Assembly (NCBI RefSeq): GCF_004770905.1
Contig: NZ_RQHT01000014.1
Span: forward strand, 992,001-1,056,000
From: Leptospira bandrabouensis
Lineage (GTDB): Bacteria; Spirochaetota; Leptospiria; Leptospirales; Leptospiraceae
Length of the DNA: 64,000 nt
Direction of reading: 5' to 3'
Below the pieces are notes generated by a model. It searched no databases. It was not told where the DNA came from and saw only the letters and a program-made list of their open reading frames with translations. Numbering within the stretch: the stretch's first letter is position 1; each line of letters starts with the position of its first letter. Below, piece by piece: positions 19,876 through 29,495 of the stretch. The position numbers and the translations under genes are program-made.

Positions 19876-20961
19876 ATGTTTGTCCAAAATAATGTTCACT
19901 TGGCTCCGCACACAACATTGCAATTGGGTGGTGAGGCAAAGTACTTCATTTCTATAAAGACAATCGAAGATCTAAGGTATGCTTTAGAATTTTGTAAAAA
20001 TGAAAACCTACCTTTTTTTATTTTGGGTGGTGGATCGAATACTATATTTCGAGATTCTGGTTTTCCTGGTGTCATTTTTAAAATGCAAATCCCTGGCATA
20101 CGGTGTTTAGATTCAAACAATGAATACAGCATTTTTCAAGTTGGTGCTGGTGTAATTTGGGACCATTTTGTTGAATTTGTAGTCAAGCAAGGGTTAGCTG
20201 GCGTTGAGTGTCTTTCAGGGATTCCAGGTTCTGTCGGTGCATCTCCAATTCAAAATATTGGAGCTTATGGCCAAGAAGTCAAAGATTCAATTTTAGAAGT
20301 GGAATGTATGAATCCTTCTGGAGAAATCATTTCAATTAAGAATCAAAACTGTAATTTTCGCTATCGCAATAGTGAGTTTAAATCCGGTATTTATAAAGAC
20401 TATATTGTAATTTCAGTTACCTTTCAATTGTCTAAGGAAGCTGCACCTTGTTTACGTTACCCGGAGTTACAAAATCTATGGGAAACTTCTAATTCAGAAA
20501 ATTTTAAAAACGGCAAATCAAATTTAGAATCGCGAATTCAACAAATGGAAATGGTTCGAAATTTGGTGGTTCAACTTCGAAAGAAAAAGTCGATGGTTCT
20601 AGATGAAAATGATCCAAACGCTCGTTCGGCGGGTTCTTTTTTCACAAATCCAATCCTTTCTGATTTTGAAGCAGAAAAATTCATAGAAAATGCTAAAAAA
20701 CTTGGATTCGAAAATCCTCCTATCTATTCCGAATCTCCTGGTTACAAAAAACTCTCGGCTGCTTGGCTGATTGAAAACTCTGGGATCCAAAAAGGTACCA
20801 AATATCCAGGTGGGGTCGGTATCTCAGATAAACATTGTTTAGGTCTAATTAATATAGAAGGTTCAACGTCAGCACTTTTAAAGATGGCGGAATCTGTCAG
20901 ACAACGCGTATTAGAAACATTTTTTGTTAGATTAGAAATGGAACCAGTCCTAATACCATAA
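19876..20961 (+). CDS. murB: UDP-N-acetylenolpyruvoylglucosamine reductase MurB
   Basis: MurB catalyses the NADPH-dependent reduction that makes UDP-N-acetylmuramate for peptidoglycan. The FAD-binding domain shows FILGGGSNTIF near residue 48 and CLSGIPGSVGASPIQNIGAYGQEV near residue 118. The C-terminal domain holds the catalytic Ser in RSAGSFFTNPI and the terminal Glu region close to RLEMEPVLI. At 361 residues it fits the longer type I MurB enzymes. ATG 19876 is preferred over an upstream in-frame TTG (19852) because the FAD domain starts immediately after it. mltG follows 45 bases downstream, so both concern the cell wall. Confidence 0.94.
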   Translation: MFVQNNVHLAPHTTLQLGGEAKYFISIKTIEDLRYALEFCKNENLPFFILGGGSNTIFRDSGFPGVIFKMQIPGIRCLDSNNEYSIFQVGAGVIWDHFVEFVVKQGLAGVECLSGIPGSVGASPIQNIGAYGQEVKDSILEVECMNPSGEIISIKNQNCNFRYRNSEFKSGIYKDYIVISVTFQLSKEAAPCLRYPELQNLWETSNSENFKNGKSNLESRIQQMEMVRNLVVQLRKKKSMVLDENDPNARSAGSFFTNPILSDFEAEKFIENAKKLGFENPPIYSESPGYKKLSAAWLIENSGIQKGTKYPGGVGISDKHCLGLINIEGSTSALLKMAESVRQRVLETFFVRLEMEPVLIP

Positions 20962-21006
20962 AAAAGATTTGGTAATTGCCGATATGACAAAGAGAATGGG
21001 GATGAA

Positions 21007-22029
21007 ATGAACTCGAAACTTAAAAAATACCTGGTTTTATCAGGATTAAGTATTTCCTTACTATTAGTTTTGGCCTTGATTGGTTTTTTCGTAGTCGACG
21101 AACTCAAAGGAGGTGCTGTCGGCGATGGGCAAAATAAATACGAACTCATCATTGATCCCGGCGAACCTTCATCGAGTGTAGTACGCGAGTTAGCTGCTGC
21201 GGGAATGATCAAATCATCTGTATATTTCAATTACTTGATGAAATTTACGAGAGCCGGAAACAAAATCAAACAAGGTGTTTATGACATTAATGACGGAATG
21301 AGTTCACGTAAAATTCTCGACGTCATCATTTCTGGAAAAGTAAAACTCATAAGTTTTACCGTACCTGAAGGATATAACAATCGCCAGATTGGAGATTTAT
21401 TAGTTTCAAAAAAACTAGCCATCTCACGAGAAGAATTTTTGAAAGTGACACAAAGTCCTGCTTTGCTAACAAAATACAATATTCCTGCAAAAACTTTAGA
21501 AGGTTATTTGTTTCCTGAAACGTATTCGGTTCCTTTAAATTATCCTTTGGAACGAATTACTGAGATGATGATCAAGCGTTTCTATAAAAAATTAGAATCC
21601 ATTCCTGAGGCGAAAGATATAAAACCAGCGGATCTTCATTTTAGAGTAGTACTTGCTTCCATAGTGGAAAGGGAGGCTGTGAGAAAAGAAGAAAGACCTA
21701 TGATGGCAGGTGTGTTTTTAACTCGGATTGAAAAAAATATTAATTTAGAGTCTTGTGCTACCATTCAGTATTTATTTGATAAACCCAAAAAAAGGTTATT
21801 TGAATCTGATCTTAAGATTGTATCACCATACAATACTTATATCAACGGTGGATGGCCACCAGGACCAATTTCGAATCCAGGTTTACCAGCGTTAGAAGCT
21901 GCTTTTAAGCCAATGAAATCGGATAAATTGTTTTTTCTTCTCAAACCTGATGGTTCTCATTATTTTTCTTCCACATTCAAGGAACATTTAGAGGCTAAAA
22001 AGAAATTTATAGATGTTTTATATCAATAG
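21007..22029 (+). CDS. mltG: Endolytic murein transglycosylase MltG
   Basis: MltG cuts nascent glycan strands in the periplasm and sets glycan chain length. The 340-residue protein has an N-terminal transmembrane helix (residues 8-30), a LysM-like region, and the catalytic YceG domain. The catalytic Glu lies in LASIVEREAV near residue 220, followed by NINLESCATIQYLF and the SPYNTYINGGWPPGPISNPG motif near residue 275. GGGGAT precedes ATG 21007. It lies 45 bases behind murB on the same strand, consistent with a small cell-wall operon. Confidence 0.94.
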   Translation: MNSKLKKYLVLSGLSISLLLVLALIGFFVVDELKGGAVGDGQNKYELIIDPGEPSSSVVRELAAAGMIKSSVYFNYLMKFTRAGNKIKQGVYDINDGMSSRKILDVIISGKVKLISFTVPEGYNNRQIGDLLVSKKLAISREEFLKVTQSPALLTKYNIPAKTLEGYLFPETYSVPLNYPLERITEMMIKRFYKKLESIPEAKDIKPADLHFRVVLASIVEREAVRKEERPMMAGVFLTRIEKNINLESCATIQYLFDKPKKRLFESDLKIVSPYNTYINGGWPPGPISNPGLPALEAAFKPMKSDKLFFLLKPDGSHYFSSTFKEHLEAKKKFIDVLYQ

Positions 22030-22078
22030 AATTCAAATTTCTTTGCTAAGTTTTGTTATGGATTTGGTTATCTAACTA

Positions 22079-22336
22079 ATGGATGAAAACATAGTTGAAC
22101 TCAATATTGCAATAGGTGGGATTTCTAAGGAACTTTTGGATGTGCAAAAGGCCTTAGATGCCTACCGAGAAAAACAAAAACGTAAAGAAGCTATCGACGA
22201 AGAGGCCGTAACGTTTATCACAAAAGCAGAATTAGTTATAGAAAAAGCTGAGAATGGAAAACTCCAACTAACTTCAGACCAAATTCGACGTATTAAAAGT
22301 AACTTAGTAAAAATTTTAAATCGAATCAAGAAATAA
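22079..22336 (+). CDS. Small coiled-coil protein of unknown function
   Basis: The 85-residue product is highly charged and predicted helical, with heptad-like leucines (IGGISKELLDVQKALDAYREK) and a C-terminal LTSDQIRRIKSNLVKILNRI. It has no signal peptide or cysteine. I do not recognise a family; size and helicity recall exonuclease VII small subunits or cell-division accessory proteins, but no signature supports either. It starts 49 bases after mltG with no visible Shine-Dalgarno sequence. Codon use resembles its neighbours and the frame is free of stops, so it is probably a real gene. Confidence 0.6.
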   Translation: MDENIVELNIAIGGISKELLDVQKALDAYREKQKRKEAIDEEAVTFITKAELVIEKAENGKLQLTSDQIRRIKSNLVKILNRIKK

Positions 22337-22350
22337 CGTCTTTAACCAAA

Positions 22351-22390
22351 CCTTCATAGAACCTTCACCAGCTTGTCATTCCACTGTAAC
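22351..22390 (+). promoter_or_regulatory. PhoB-box-like array upstream of the beta-helix lipoprotein gene
   Basis: Four 7-base units repeat every 11 bases: CCTTCAT (22351), CCTTCAC (22362), TTGTCAT (22373) and CTGTAAC (22384). This is the spacing and consensus of PhoB direct repeats (CTGTCAT plus a 4-base spacer). TAAGAT (22394-22399) could be the -10 element. A second four-unit array lies before the TonB receptor gene at 24997. The repeats are seen; PhoB binding is inferred. Confidence 0.55.
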
Positions 22391-22496
22391 AAATAAGATG
22401 CATATTTACCTCTAGCTAGAGGGAGAATTTTTGCGAATCCCTTTCGGGAAGGCCCGCTAGCGAAACAAATTCGAGTTTTTCGAAAGAGGATTTCAA

Positions 22497-24269
22497 ATGA
22501 AAAAAATTATCAATAAAGGCCTGGTGTTGGTTCTCATTGCAATGATGGGACTTGCATCGGTAGATTGCCAAAAGAAAAAGGATGATAATACGCTTCTTTT
22601 GGCTGCATTAGCATTTTTGCTAAACCAGCCAGAATATACGATTATTCTTACAGGAACACTTAAAACTTCAGGTGGTTCCGAAATAAAAGATGGTAAAGTG
22701 GTTGTTGAAGATGGAGAGAATCCTATTCTTTCTTCTGGTCAAACTAATTTGTCGGACTTCACTTCCTGCCAAACAAACAGTTATGCAGTAGGAGCCGCTG
22801 CGCCAGCAAATACTGTGGACGGAGAGTTTACACTTAGTTTTCGAACAACTACGGTTAATGGTGCCCTAAAATTTTCGGCATCTGAATCTACTGGTGCAGA
22901 CAATACCTCCAATTGTTCTTCGGTAGTTGCTAACTTAGCAGCTAGCACTTTTACAAATTCATTAGGAAATGGAACGTTAAATTTAAACATTGATTTGAAT
23001 GATAGAACAAATACTTCAAATGTTTCAGTAACAGCATCTGGATTTATAGCAACTATTAAAGCTGTCAAAGTATTTGTTAAAGGGGAATATCCAATTGTGA
23101 ACCCAACAATAGGTGAAAACCTTTGTGATGGACGACGATTGGCAGGTGGACCTACAATTAAAAGTGGATCCATTTCTGGTTCAGAAACTTGGTCGGGTGG
23201 AATTTTACTCCAAGGAACTGTATTTGTAGAATCCGGAGCCACTCTCACTGTATCTCCTGGAACAGCGATTTTTGGGCAAAGAGGATCTTCTATTTTCTTT
23301 AAACAAGGTTCCAAGTTAATTGCAAACGGAACGGCAGCAGATCCTATCTGTTGGTCTTCGGCAAGTGCACTTGGTTCCCGATTCCCAGGAGATTGGGGTG
23401 GTATCGTAGTCATCGGAACAAGTGGGGCTTCACGTTCTTCGAATACAGAAGGAACTACACCACAAGGTTATGGTGGAGCATTAGGTTCCGATGTAGAAAA
23501 TTTGAATATGTCTTATAATATTGTTGAATTTGGTGGAAATGAGGTCGCTCCTGGCGACGAATTAAATAACCTATCAATCTACTCATCAAAGTCTGTATTA
23601 AATCATGTTCAGGTTCATAGAGGATTGGATGACGGAGTTGAGGCTTGGGGTGGATCAGGAACTTGGTCTAACATGCTCGCCACTGGTGGTCTTGATGACG
23701 ACTTCGACTTAGATGAATCATTTACGGGAACACTCACAAATTTAATCGGTCATAAATATCCTTCTTCATGTGGTGGTTCATTCTCAACAGATCCACATGG
23801 TTTTGAAATGGATGGTATTGACTCAACTAGCGGTGGTGGCGGAACATGCGCTGGATCACTCTCACGTTGTACAAATCCTACGATTACAAATGTTACATTA
23901 GTCGGAGCTGGTATTTCTGGTGGACAAGGTATGAGATTAAGAGAAGGTTTTGCGGGTACAATCAACAAGGCCATTATCTATGGTTTCGCTGATGCCGCTG
24001 CTGTGAGCACTTCAACTACTGGAACATTCCCTGCAGTGACAGCTACTATTTCAAACTTAGCGTATGAAACAGGAAAAACTACAGCAATTACTCCAACTGG
24101 TTCAACAACAATCAGTGCGACTCCAATTTCTTCAGTAGGTTCTACAACCGAATGTGGATTTGGCGAAACAAAACCAGATTATAGAACGATTGGTTCTCTT
24201 TCAGGCACTTACGTTGGTGGTGCAACATCAGAATGGTATAAAGACTGGACTGTTTATCGAGCTAGATAA
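22497..24269 (+). CDS. Surface or periplasmic lipoprotein with parallel beta-helix domain
   Basis: The 590-residue protein starts with a lipoprotein signal (KGLVLVLIAMMGLASVDC, Cys at about residue 23) followed by a charged KKKDD linker. Residues about 40-190 are a Thr/Ser-rich beta region. From about 200 the pattern GTVFVESGATLTVSPGTAIFG, then GDWGGIVVIGTSG, then repeated VxxGGNE and HVQVHRGLDDGVE, indicates a right-handed beta-helix. Similar proteins occur beside TonB receptors in other Gram-negative bacteria. Many Cys and Asp residues could bind metal or a ligand. The PhoB-like array upstream and the TonB receptor two genes on suggest a role in nutrient capture; this is inference. Confidence 0.75.
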   Translation: MKKIINKGLVLVLIAMMGLASVDCQKKKDDNTLLLAALAFLLNQPEYTIILTGTLKTSGGSEIKDGKVVVEDGENPILSSGQTNLSDFTSCQTNSYAVGAAAPANTVDGEFTLSFRTTTVNGALKFSASESTGADNTSNCSSVVANLAASTFTNSLGNGTLNLNIDLNDRTNTSNVSVTASGFIATIKAVKVFVKGEYPIVNPTIGENLCDGRRLAGGPTIKSGSISGSETWSGGILLQGTVFVESGATLTVSPGTAIFGQRGSSIFFKQGSKLIANGTAADPICWSSASALGSRFPGDWGGIVVIGTSGASRSSNTEGTTPQGYGGALGSDVENLNMSYNIVEFGGNEVAPGDELNNLSIYSSKSVLNHVQVHRGLDDGVEAWGGSGTWSNMLATGGLDDDFDLDESFTGTLTNLIGHKYPSSCGGSFSTDPHGFEMDGIDSTSGGGGTCAGSLSRCTNPTITNVTLVGAGISGGQGMRLREGFAGTINKAIIYGFADAAAVSTSTTGTFPAVTATISNLAYETGKTTAITPTGSTTISATPISSVGSTTECGFGETKPDYRTIGSLSGTYVGGATSEWYKDWTVYRAR

Positions 24270-24284
24270 TTAAATTATCAGTTT

Positions 24285-24313
24285 ACCTAGTGATCATAAA
24301 CTGATCACTAGGT
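24285..24313 (+). terminator. Perfect 12-bp hairpin between two lipoprotein genes
   Basis: ACCTAGTGATCA (24285-24296) and TGATCACTAGGT (24302-24313) are exact complements around a 5-base loop, followed by GTTTTAT. It resembles a weak intrinsic terminator for the beta-helix gene. The next gene starts only seven bases after the stem, so it may also limit translation of that gene. Confidence 0.65.
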
Positions 24314-24320
24314 GTTTTAT

Positions 24321-24890
24321 ATGAAGAAATTAATATTTATTTTAATCAACTTATCTCTTATTTCTTGTGATCGCGACAACTGGCGTGATCAAATGGAAGA
24401 AGAAAATCAAAAAGTAATTTTACAAATCAAAAACGACCAAAAACAAATCGAACTAAACAGGTTGAATCAGAAAGACTGGAATCAATCTTCCAAATCAAAA
24501 GAACTAGCAATTAAGAATTTTTTAACTGAAATATCAAATACTGGAAAACCAACTTCGTATTACGTTAGCTGGGACGAAAAAATGGAAGTGTTATTTCCGA
24601 ATGTTCTTGGCTATGGAACTATGTTAGATTCTACACCTCTTACCGAATATAAGAAGATGCTCGATATTCGTGAAGAAATGGCGATTAAAGAAATCGCAAA
24701 GTTGATTTATGAGAAAAAATTTCAAATAACATCGATTGACTGGGATGATCCAAAAGATTACCGAAATTTAAAAGCGTATAAACCAAAATCAATTCAATTG
24801 AAAATTGATAAAAATCTATATGAATTGAAACAAATCAAAATGGTATTTCAAACAACAACTGGCTATAAAGTTGGAGTTTTAGCACCTTAA
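24321..24890 (+). CDS. Small lipoprotein of unknown function
   Basis: This 189-residue product has a clear lipoprotein signal, KKLIFILINLSLISC, with Cys near residue 16. A charged, probably coiled segment follows (about 20-60), then a soluble domain with YYVSWDEKMEVLFPNVLGYGTML. No family was recognised. ATG 24321 is preferred over the in-frame ATG at 24312 because the signal peptide begins there; 24312 lies inside the hairpin stem. No ordinary Shine-Dalgarno sequence is available because the stem ends at 24313. It sits between the beta-helix lipoprotein and the TonB receptor gene, so it may be an accessory part of the same uptake module. Confidence 0.7.
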   Translation: MKKLIFILINLSLISCDRDNWRDQMEEENQKVILQIKNDQKQIELNRLNQKDWNQSSKSKELAIKNFLTEISNTGKPTSYYVSWDEKMEVLFPNVLGYGTMLDSTPLTEYKKMLDIREEMAIKEIAKLIYEKKFQITSIDWDDPKDYRNLKAYKPKSIQLKIDKNLYELKQIKMVFQTTTGYKVGVLAP

Positions 24891-24892
24891 TC

Positions 24893-24932
24893 TTGTAATC
24901 GTTTTGTAATAATTAGTTCACGTAAACGTAAC
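24893..24932 (+). promoter_or_regulatory. PhoB-box-like array upstream of the TonB receptor gene
   Basis: Four 7-base units start at 24893, 24904, 24915 and 24926: TTGTAAT, TTGTAAT, AGTTCAC and ACGTAAC. The period is again 11 bases, as in the array at 22351. The first two units are identical. The last unit ends 64 bases before ATG 24997. TATTAAT (24958) or TATAAG (24973) could be the -10 element. PhoB control is inferred from the repeat spacing and consensus only. Confidence 0.55.
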
Positions 24933-24996
24933 TCAACTCAATTCCCTTTTCATTTACTTATTAATAAATTCTATAAGCTTGGCTCTGAAGGAATTT

Positions 24997-27981
24997 ATGA
25001 ACTTAATTAAGAAGATAATCATTCTACTCACATTGTTTCTTGCTACATCTCTGAGCATATTTGCCCAAAGTAATGGGTCAGTAAAAGGAACAATTATTGA
25101 TTCGGAAAACGGAGAGCCTGTCTTCGGTGCCACTATCGTTGTAAGATCTGAGAAAAAATTTGCTAAGACTGATTTTGATGGAAAATATACATTAGATCTC
25201 CCCCCTGGCACATACCAAGTGGAATACCAAATGTACGGTTATGGTCCACAAAATAGGACAATAGTCGTTGCTGCTGGAAAAGCTAGTCAAATGAATGTGA
25301 CTTTTGGAGCGCAAGTTTTACAAACAGTTGAAGTAAAAGATCGCGCTTTGAATGAATCAGATGCAGCTCTATTACAACTTCAAAAAAAATCTGCAACTGT
25401 ATCAGATTCTATCGGTGCTGAATCTATCAAAAAATCCCCAGATTCATCTGCAAATGAAATAGTAAAACGTGTAACAGGAATTACATTGATTGGTGGTAAA
25501 TATGTTTTTGTAAGAGGTCTTGGTGAAAGATATTCCTCTACATACTTAAATGATGCTTACATTCCATCGACAGAACCTGATAAACGTGTTGTTCCGTTAG
25601 ATTTATTTCCTGCTTCCTTAATTAAAAATATTAGAATTATTAAGACTTTTGTTCCAGAAGAATCTGCTGAATTCTCCGGAGGATTAGTTAAAATTGAAAC
25701 TAAGGAATATCCAGATGAATTTACTATGAAAGTTGGATTGGGTATTGGTTATAATTCAAATACTACAAGGAATAAATGGCAAACTTTTAATGGTGGGGAT
25801 TTTTTTGGAAGACCAACTGCAAACCAAGAATTACCTTCAATTGTAAAATCTGTTCCAGAATATTTACCATTTGAACCTGGTAGTAGATTTGGTGGAATCA
25901 ATCCATCTTTAATCAGTTTAGGAGCTACTACATTTCCTTCTACATGGACTCCTGATACGACCAAAGCACCATATGATAAAAACTTCAATTTTACAGTTGG
26001 AAATACATTTAAATTAACAGAATCCGGCCAAAGGTTAGGTGTCCTTTTTGGAACAACACACTCAGTTGATTATCGTTTCAAAAGGCAAAAAGATGTTCGT
26101 TATATACCGGGTAATCCTGTAAATCTCTCTCTTAAAGATCTTACTACAGTTTCTCCACTACAAACACAAGATGCTGATATCTATTTAGAAGAACGTTTGT
26201 TTGGAAACAATTTAAACTTGGCTTATGAACCAATGAGTGGTCAGCAATTCTTTCTTAAGAATTTTTATTCTGTATCTTCTGAAAAGTCAGTTCGTGAATC
26301 TGTTGGAACAAACAATATTGACAATTTTCAATTTTTTTCACAGACTAATGATTTCATAAGCAGACAATTATTTAATTCAAGTTTTGGTGGAAAACATTCA
26401 ATTAACTTAGGTTCTATTGGAAGGCCACATACTCTCGATTGGCAGATGAACTATGGTGAAGCTAAAAGAGATGAACCAAACTTAACACAACAAGTTTGGC
26501 GTAGACCACAAACTAGTCCAGTTACTACCGTCCCTACTAGATTAGGTAATAACCCTGATGGTTCTAGATTTTATTCTACTGCAAATGATACCGTGAGAAG
26601 TTTTAGCGTAGCATACGAAATACCTTTTGACCAATGGAATGGACTTAAATCTTCATTTAAATTTGGAGGCTCGGCTTTAGACCGATTCAAATCATTTACT
26701 TTCCGAGAGTTTGGATCCAAATCAAATGTTGGAGCTACTACCAATGACTTGTATCCAGTTCCAGGAGAGCTCGTATATAATCCTTTAGAATTTCTGAGAA
26801 CTAATAGCACAGGACTTGCCAATAGAACTTTTTCTGAAAGGCAAGTTGAGCCTAACGCTTATGATGCATATCAGAAATTGCATTCTTATTTTTCTCAAAT
26901 TGATATCCCACTATTCTCAAAGTTTAGATTTATTGGTGGAGCGAGATATGAAGACTCTTACCAAAAGGTAAAAACATTTGTATTGAAGGAACAGTTTGAT
27001 GTAAGAAAGCCAGGTTATGGTTGTGAAACTGGGTCGGAAGGAGAGAGAATTCTTTTAGTTAAAAACAATATATGTGCTGCAGATAATAATGGTGTAGGTG
27101 AAATTAGAACTAAAGATGTTCTTCCAAGTGCAAATTTTGTTTATGAATTTCTTAAGGATCAAAACTTAAGGTTTGGTTATACTCAAACTTTAACAAGACC
27201 AGATTTTAGAGAAATGTCTCCATTTGCTTTCACTCCTTACTTTGGAGGTGATAGAATTAGAGGAAATCCAAACTTACAAAGAACGTATATTCATAACTTT
27301 GATTTTAGATATGAATACTTTATGGGTGGTGCAAACTATGCAGCAGTTGGTGTATTTCATAAAGACCTTTCCAATCCTATTGAGTTAATTGGACAACCTG
27401 TCGCAGGTCAAATATCACCATTTTTTACTTATGCAAACGCTAGCCGCGCCACGATTCGAGGGGTTGAACTAGATTTCAGAAGGGAATTTTTTGATAGATT
27501 TCGTTTTGAAACAAACGTTTTCTTTATTAAGTCTTTAGTAAACGTTATGACATGGGAGCAGTTTACAATAGGAAAAGCAGGAATATTGGATCCAATCGAT
27601 AGAAGTTTTTCTTATGATCCAACTAACATTCGAAGACCCTTGCAAGGACAATCTGACTTTGTTGCAAACCTAAAATTTGATGTTTATTTGAATAAATTAA
27701 AAACTACAACTATTGGATTATACTATAACTACTTTGGAGATAGAATCTTTGTGGTCGGGGCTAACGGTACTCCTGATGCTTATGAACGTGGTGTAGGTTT
27801 GACGGACATTGTGTTCTCTCACAAAATAGATGAAAAATTAGATTTTAAATTTGCAGCGAAGAACGTAACAGACCAAAGGTTTAAGATTTATGTTAAGGAT
27901 GAGTTACTCAACGAAGAGAAACTTTTCCGATCCTACAGGGAAGGTGTTTCTTTCTCCATGTCTGCTGGATATAAGTTCTAA
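24997..27981 (+). CDS. TonB-dependent outer-membrane receptor with N-terminal carboxypeptidase-like domain
   Basis: The 994-residue protein has a signal peptide ([12 protein letters not shown], cleavage near residue 26) and a CarboxypepD_reg-like beta-sandwich (about 28-105: [23 protein letters not shown]). A plug domain follows (about 125-240, with [23 protein letters not shown]), then a long beta-barrel ending in aromatic FSMSAGYKF, as expected for BAM-dependent insertion. Such receptors import large or scarce nutrients using TonB energy. I chose ATG 24997 because AAGGA lies at 24988-24992; an upstream TTG (24979) would extend the signal peptide. The PhoB-like array upstream suggests a phosphorus-related substrate. 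Confidence 0.9.
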   Translation: MNLIKKIIILLTLFLATSLSIFAQSNGSVKGTIIDSENGEPVFGATIVVRSEKKFAKTDFDGKYTLDLPPGTYQVEYQMYGYGPQNRTIVVAAGKASQMNVTFGAQVLQTVEVKDRALNESDAALLQLQKKSATVSDSIGAESIKKSPDSSANEIVKRVTGITLIGGKYVFVRGLGERYSSTYLNDAYIPSTEPDKRVVPLDLFPASLIKNIRIIKTFVPEESAEFSGGLVKIETKEYPDEFTMKVGLGIGYNSNTTRNKWQTFNGGDFFGRPTANQELPSIVKSVPEYLPFEPGSRFGGINPSLISLGATTFPSTWTPDTTKAPYDKNFNFTVGNTFKLTESGQRLGVLFGTTHSVDYRFKRQKDVRYIPGNPVNLSLKDLTTVSPLQTQDADIYLEERLFGNNLNLAYEPMSGQQFFLKNFYSVSSEKSVRESVGTNNIDNFQFFSQTNDFISRQLFNSSFGGKHSINLGSIGRPHTLDWQMNYGEAKRDEPNLTQQVWRRPQTSPVTTVPTRLGNNPDGSRFYSTANDTVRSFSVAYEIPFDQWNGLKSSFKFGGSALDRFKSFTFREFGSKSNVGATTNDLYPVPGELVYNPLEFLRTNSTGLANRTFSERQVEPNAYDAYQKLHSYFSQIDIPLFSKFRFIGGARYEDSYQKVKTFVLKEQFDVRKPGYGCETGSEGERILLVKNNICAADNNGVGEIRTKDVLPSANFVYEFLKDQNLRFGYTQTLTRPDFREMSPFAFTPYFGGDRIRGNPNLQRTYIHNFDFRYEYFMGGANYAAVGVFHKDLSNPIELIGQPVAGQISPFFTYANASRATIRGVELDFRREFFDRFRFETNVFFIKSLVNVMTWEQFTIGKAGILDPIDRSFSYDPTNIRRPLQGQSDFVANLKFDVYLNKLKTTTIGLYYNYFGDRIFVVGANGTPDAYERGVGLTDIVFSHKIDEKLDFKFAAKNVTDQRFKIYVKDELLNEEKLFRSYREGVSFSMSAGYKF

Positions 27982-28013
27982 GCTAAATATCCAAATAGAC
28001 CTTCTTAAAAGTG

Positions 28014-28043
28014 GCCCTACCTAAAAAGGTGGGGCTTTTTTAT
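28014..28043. terminator. Intrinsic terminator between convergent TonB receptor and SPFH genes
   Basis: GCCCTACC (28014-28021) pairs with GGTGGGGC (28028-28035) with one G-T pair and a 6-base loop, followed by TTTTTTATT. It ends the TonB receptor transcript on the plus strand. A-rich sequence before the stem gives partial function on the minus strand. Confidence 0.85.
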
Positions 28044-28065
28044 TGATAATCCTACTACCTCTCCC

Positions 28066-28896
28066 TCATTTCCCCTCTGGATTCACGATAATCGGCAATC
28101 CATCTTTTCCGTTGGGAACAAAAATCAATTTATTATTCGGATTCTCCATTGCCTTCAATTGGATGTATTTTGGTGTTAAGGATTCCGAAATCATTCGTTG
28201 TGCTTTGGCTTGTGCTTCAGCTTCAATGAGTACGGCTTTGGCCCTACCATCCGCAGAGATCTGTTGGATTTCTGCATCTCGTTTCGCAATATTGATTTCG
28301 AACTTCATTTGTTCTTGTTCTTGTTGTTTAGTAAGTTTACTTTCTATTGCTTTTAAAATGGATGGGCTATACTCAACATCATCAATAATTACATCATCGA
28401 TTTCGACATGTTTGTCTTTTAGTTTTTCGGCCAGAGACTTTTTAATTTGTGCAGAGACGTTAGGTGTTTCTTTGGAAATCGAAACCATATTATAAGCAGA
28501 TAAAATATTTCTTATCGCAGTGCGAAATTGAGGTTTAACAACCTTCTCATAATAATCTCGGCCAATCTCCATTTCTAGTTCGTAAATTTCATTTTGGATC
28601 GGTCGGATGATAATAGCCGCACTAACGGTAATGGTCAAATCATCTCGAGTTAATACTTCTACCTTTTCTTGGTGACTCGTCCATTGGATTGAGTAAATAT
28701 AAACACTATTCCAAGGCATATAAGTTTGCACTCTGGATTCCAGTGGTTTCTGGCTGAGGCCGGTGCTATATGGCCTCCACATCAGTCCCACCTCGCCCGG
28801 GCTAATGATGGACAAACAAGATATAAAAGAGGATAGGCTCACACCCAAAATGACAAGGAACTGGAAACTGTTTGGAAAAATGGATCGACGTTTCAT
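28066..28896 (-). CDS. SPFH/prohibitin-like lipoprotein
   Basis: The 276-residue protein has an SPFH (prohibitin-homology) domain from about residue 35 to 205, including EVLTRDDLTITVSAAIIIRP and the C-terminal helical region IAKRDAEIQQISADGRAKAVLIEAEAQAKAQR, the coiled coil typical of band-7 proteins. The N-terminus is a hydrophobic segment ending in SSFISC, which looks like a lipobox, so lipid anchoring is likely instead of a simple transmembrane anchor. Band-7 proteins form membrane scaffolds and often control membrane proteases. It is divergent from an ankyrin lipoprotein gene with only 24 bases between the starts. Confidence 0.8.
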   Translation of the reverse strand: MKRRSIFPNSFQFLVILGVSLSSFISCLSIISPGEVGLMWRPYSTGLSQKPLESRVQTYMPWNSVYIYSIQWTSHQEKVEVLTRDDLTITVSAAIIIRPIQNEIYELEMEIGRDYYEKVVKPQFRTAIRNILSAYNMVSISKETPNVSAQIKKSLAEKLKDKHVEIDDVIIDDVEYSPSILKAIESKLTKQQEQEQMKFEINIAKRDAEIQQISADGRAKAVLIEAEAQAKAQRMISESLTPKYIQLKAMENPNNKLIFVPNGKDGLPIIVNPEGK

Positions 28897-28920
28897 AGTT
28901 AAACCATTAGACTAAAACCG

Positions 28921-29415
28921 ATGTTACAATTTCTTTCCACTCGATTTTTTATTCCTGCAAAGCCCTTTCTCATTTTTTTGACAATCATCCAATTTGGTGT
29001 TTCCTGTATGGAAGATGAAACGGTTGTCAAAGCACCCATGAGCCGCGAACATCGCCTCTTTCACGCAGTAGAAAAAGGAAACTTAGAATTAGTAAAAGAA
29101 CTTTTGGCGGAAGGAGTCTCTATCAATGCTAAGGACTCCTTAGGCAATTCCCCTCTCATCAAAGCTGCTGACGAAGAGGATTTGGACATGGCAAAGTTCT
29201 TAATCGAAAAAGGTGCCAACGTTAATCTTCGTAATACGACAGGAGAAACCGCACTCTACCGCGCTGTATACCGCGGAAATTTGGATTTAGTAAAACTCTT
29301 AGTGAAAGCTGGGGCAGAAACCAAAGTCAAAACCGTAGGTGGTGTGAGTCTTGCGGAACTTGCCGATGAACGAGGAGAAGAGGGGATTTTGAAATATTTG
29401 CTCTCTCTAAAATAG
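28921..29415 (+). CDS. Ankyrin-repeat lipoprotein
   Basis: The 164-residue protein starts with a lipoprotein signal (FLIFLTIIQFGVSC, Cys near residue 29). Three to four ankyrin repeats follow between about residues 45 and 160 (HRLFHAVEKGNLELVKELLAEG; NSPLIKAADEEDLDMAKFLIEKGANVN; ETALYRAVYRGNLDLVKLLVKAGAE). Ankyrin repeats usually bind protein partners, and the partner is unknown. It is divergent from the SPFH lipoprotein gene across only 24 bases, which makes shared control and perhaps shared function plausible. Confidence 0.85.
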   Translation: MLQFLSTRFFIPAKPFLIFLTIIQFGVSCMEDETVVKAPMSREHRLFHAVEKGNLELVKELLAEGVSINAKDSLGNSPLIKAADEEDLDMAKFLIEKGANVNLRNTTGETALYRAVYRGNLDLVKLLVKAGAETKVKTVGGVSLAELADERGEEGILKYLLSLK

Positions 29416-29495
29416 GAATTGCCTAATTAAATAAGTTCGAATATCGTTCGTTATGCGACATGACTCAAAATTTGATTTACCGCGTATGAATTAAA

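Noticed and set aside
22781..23413. 210-residue open frame antisense to the beta-helix lipoprotein gene
   Set aside because: The sense frame has a lipoprotein signal, promoter and domain structure; the antisense product is low-complexity Pro/Val-rich with no start site.
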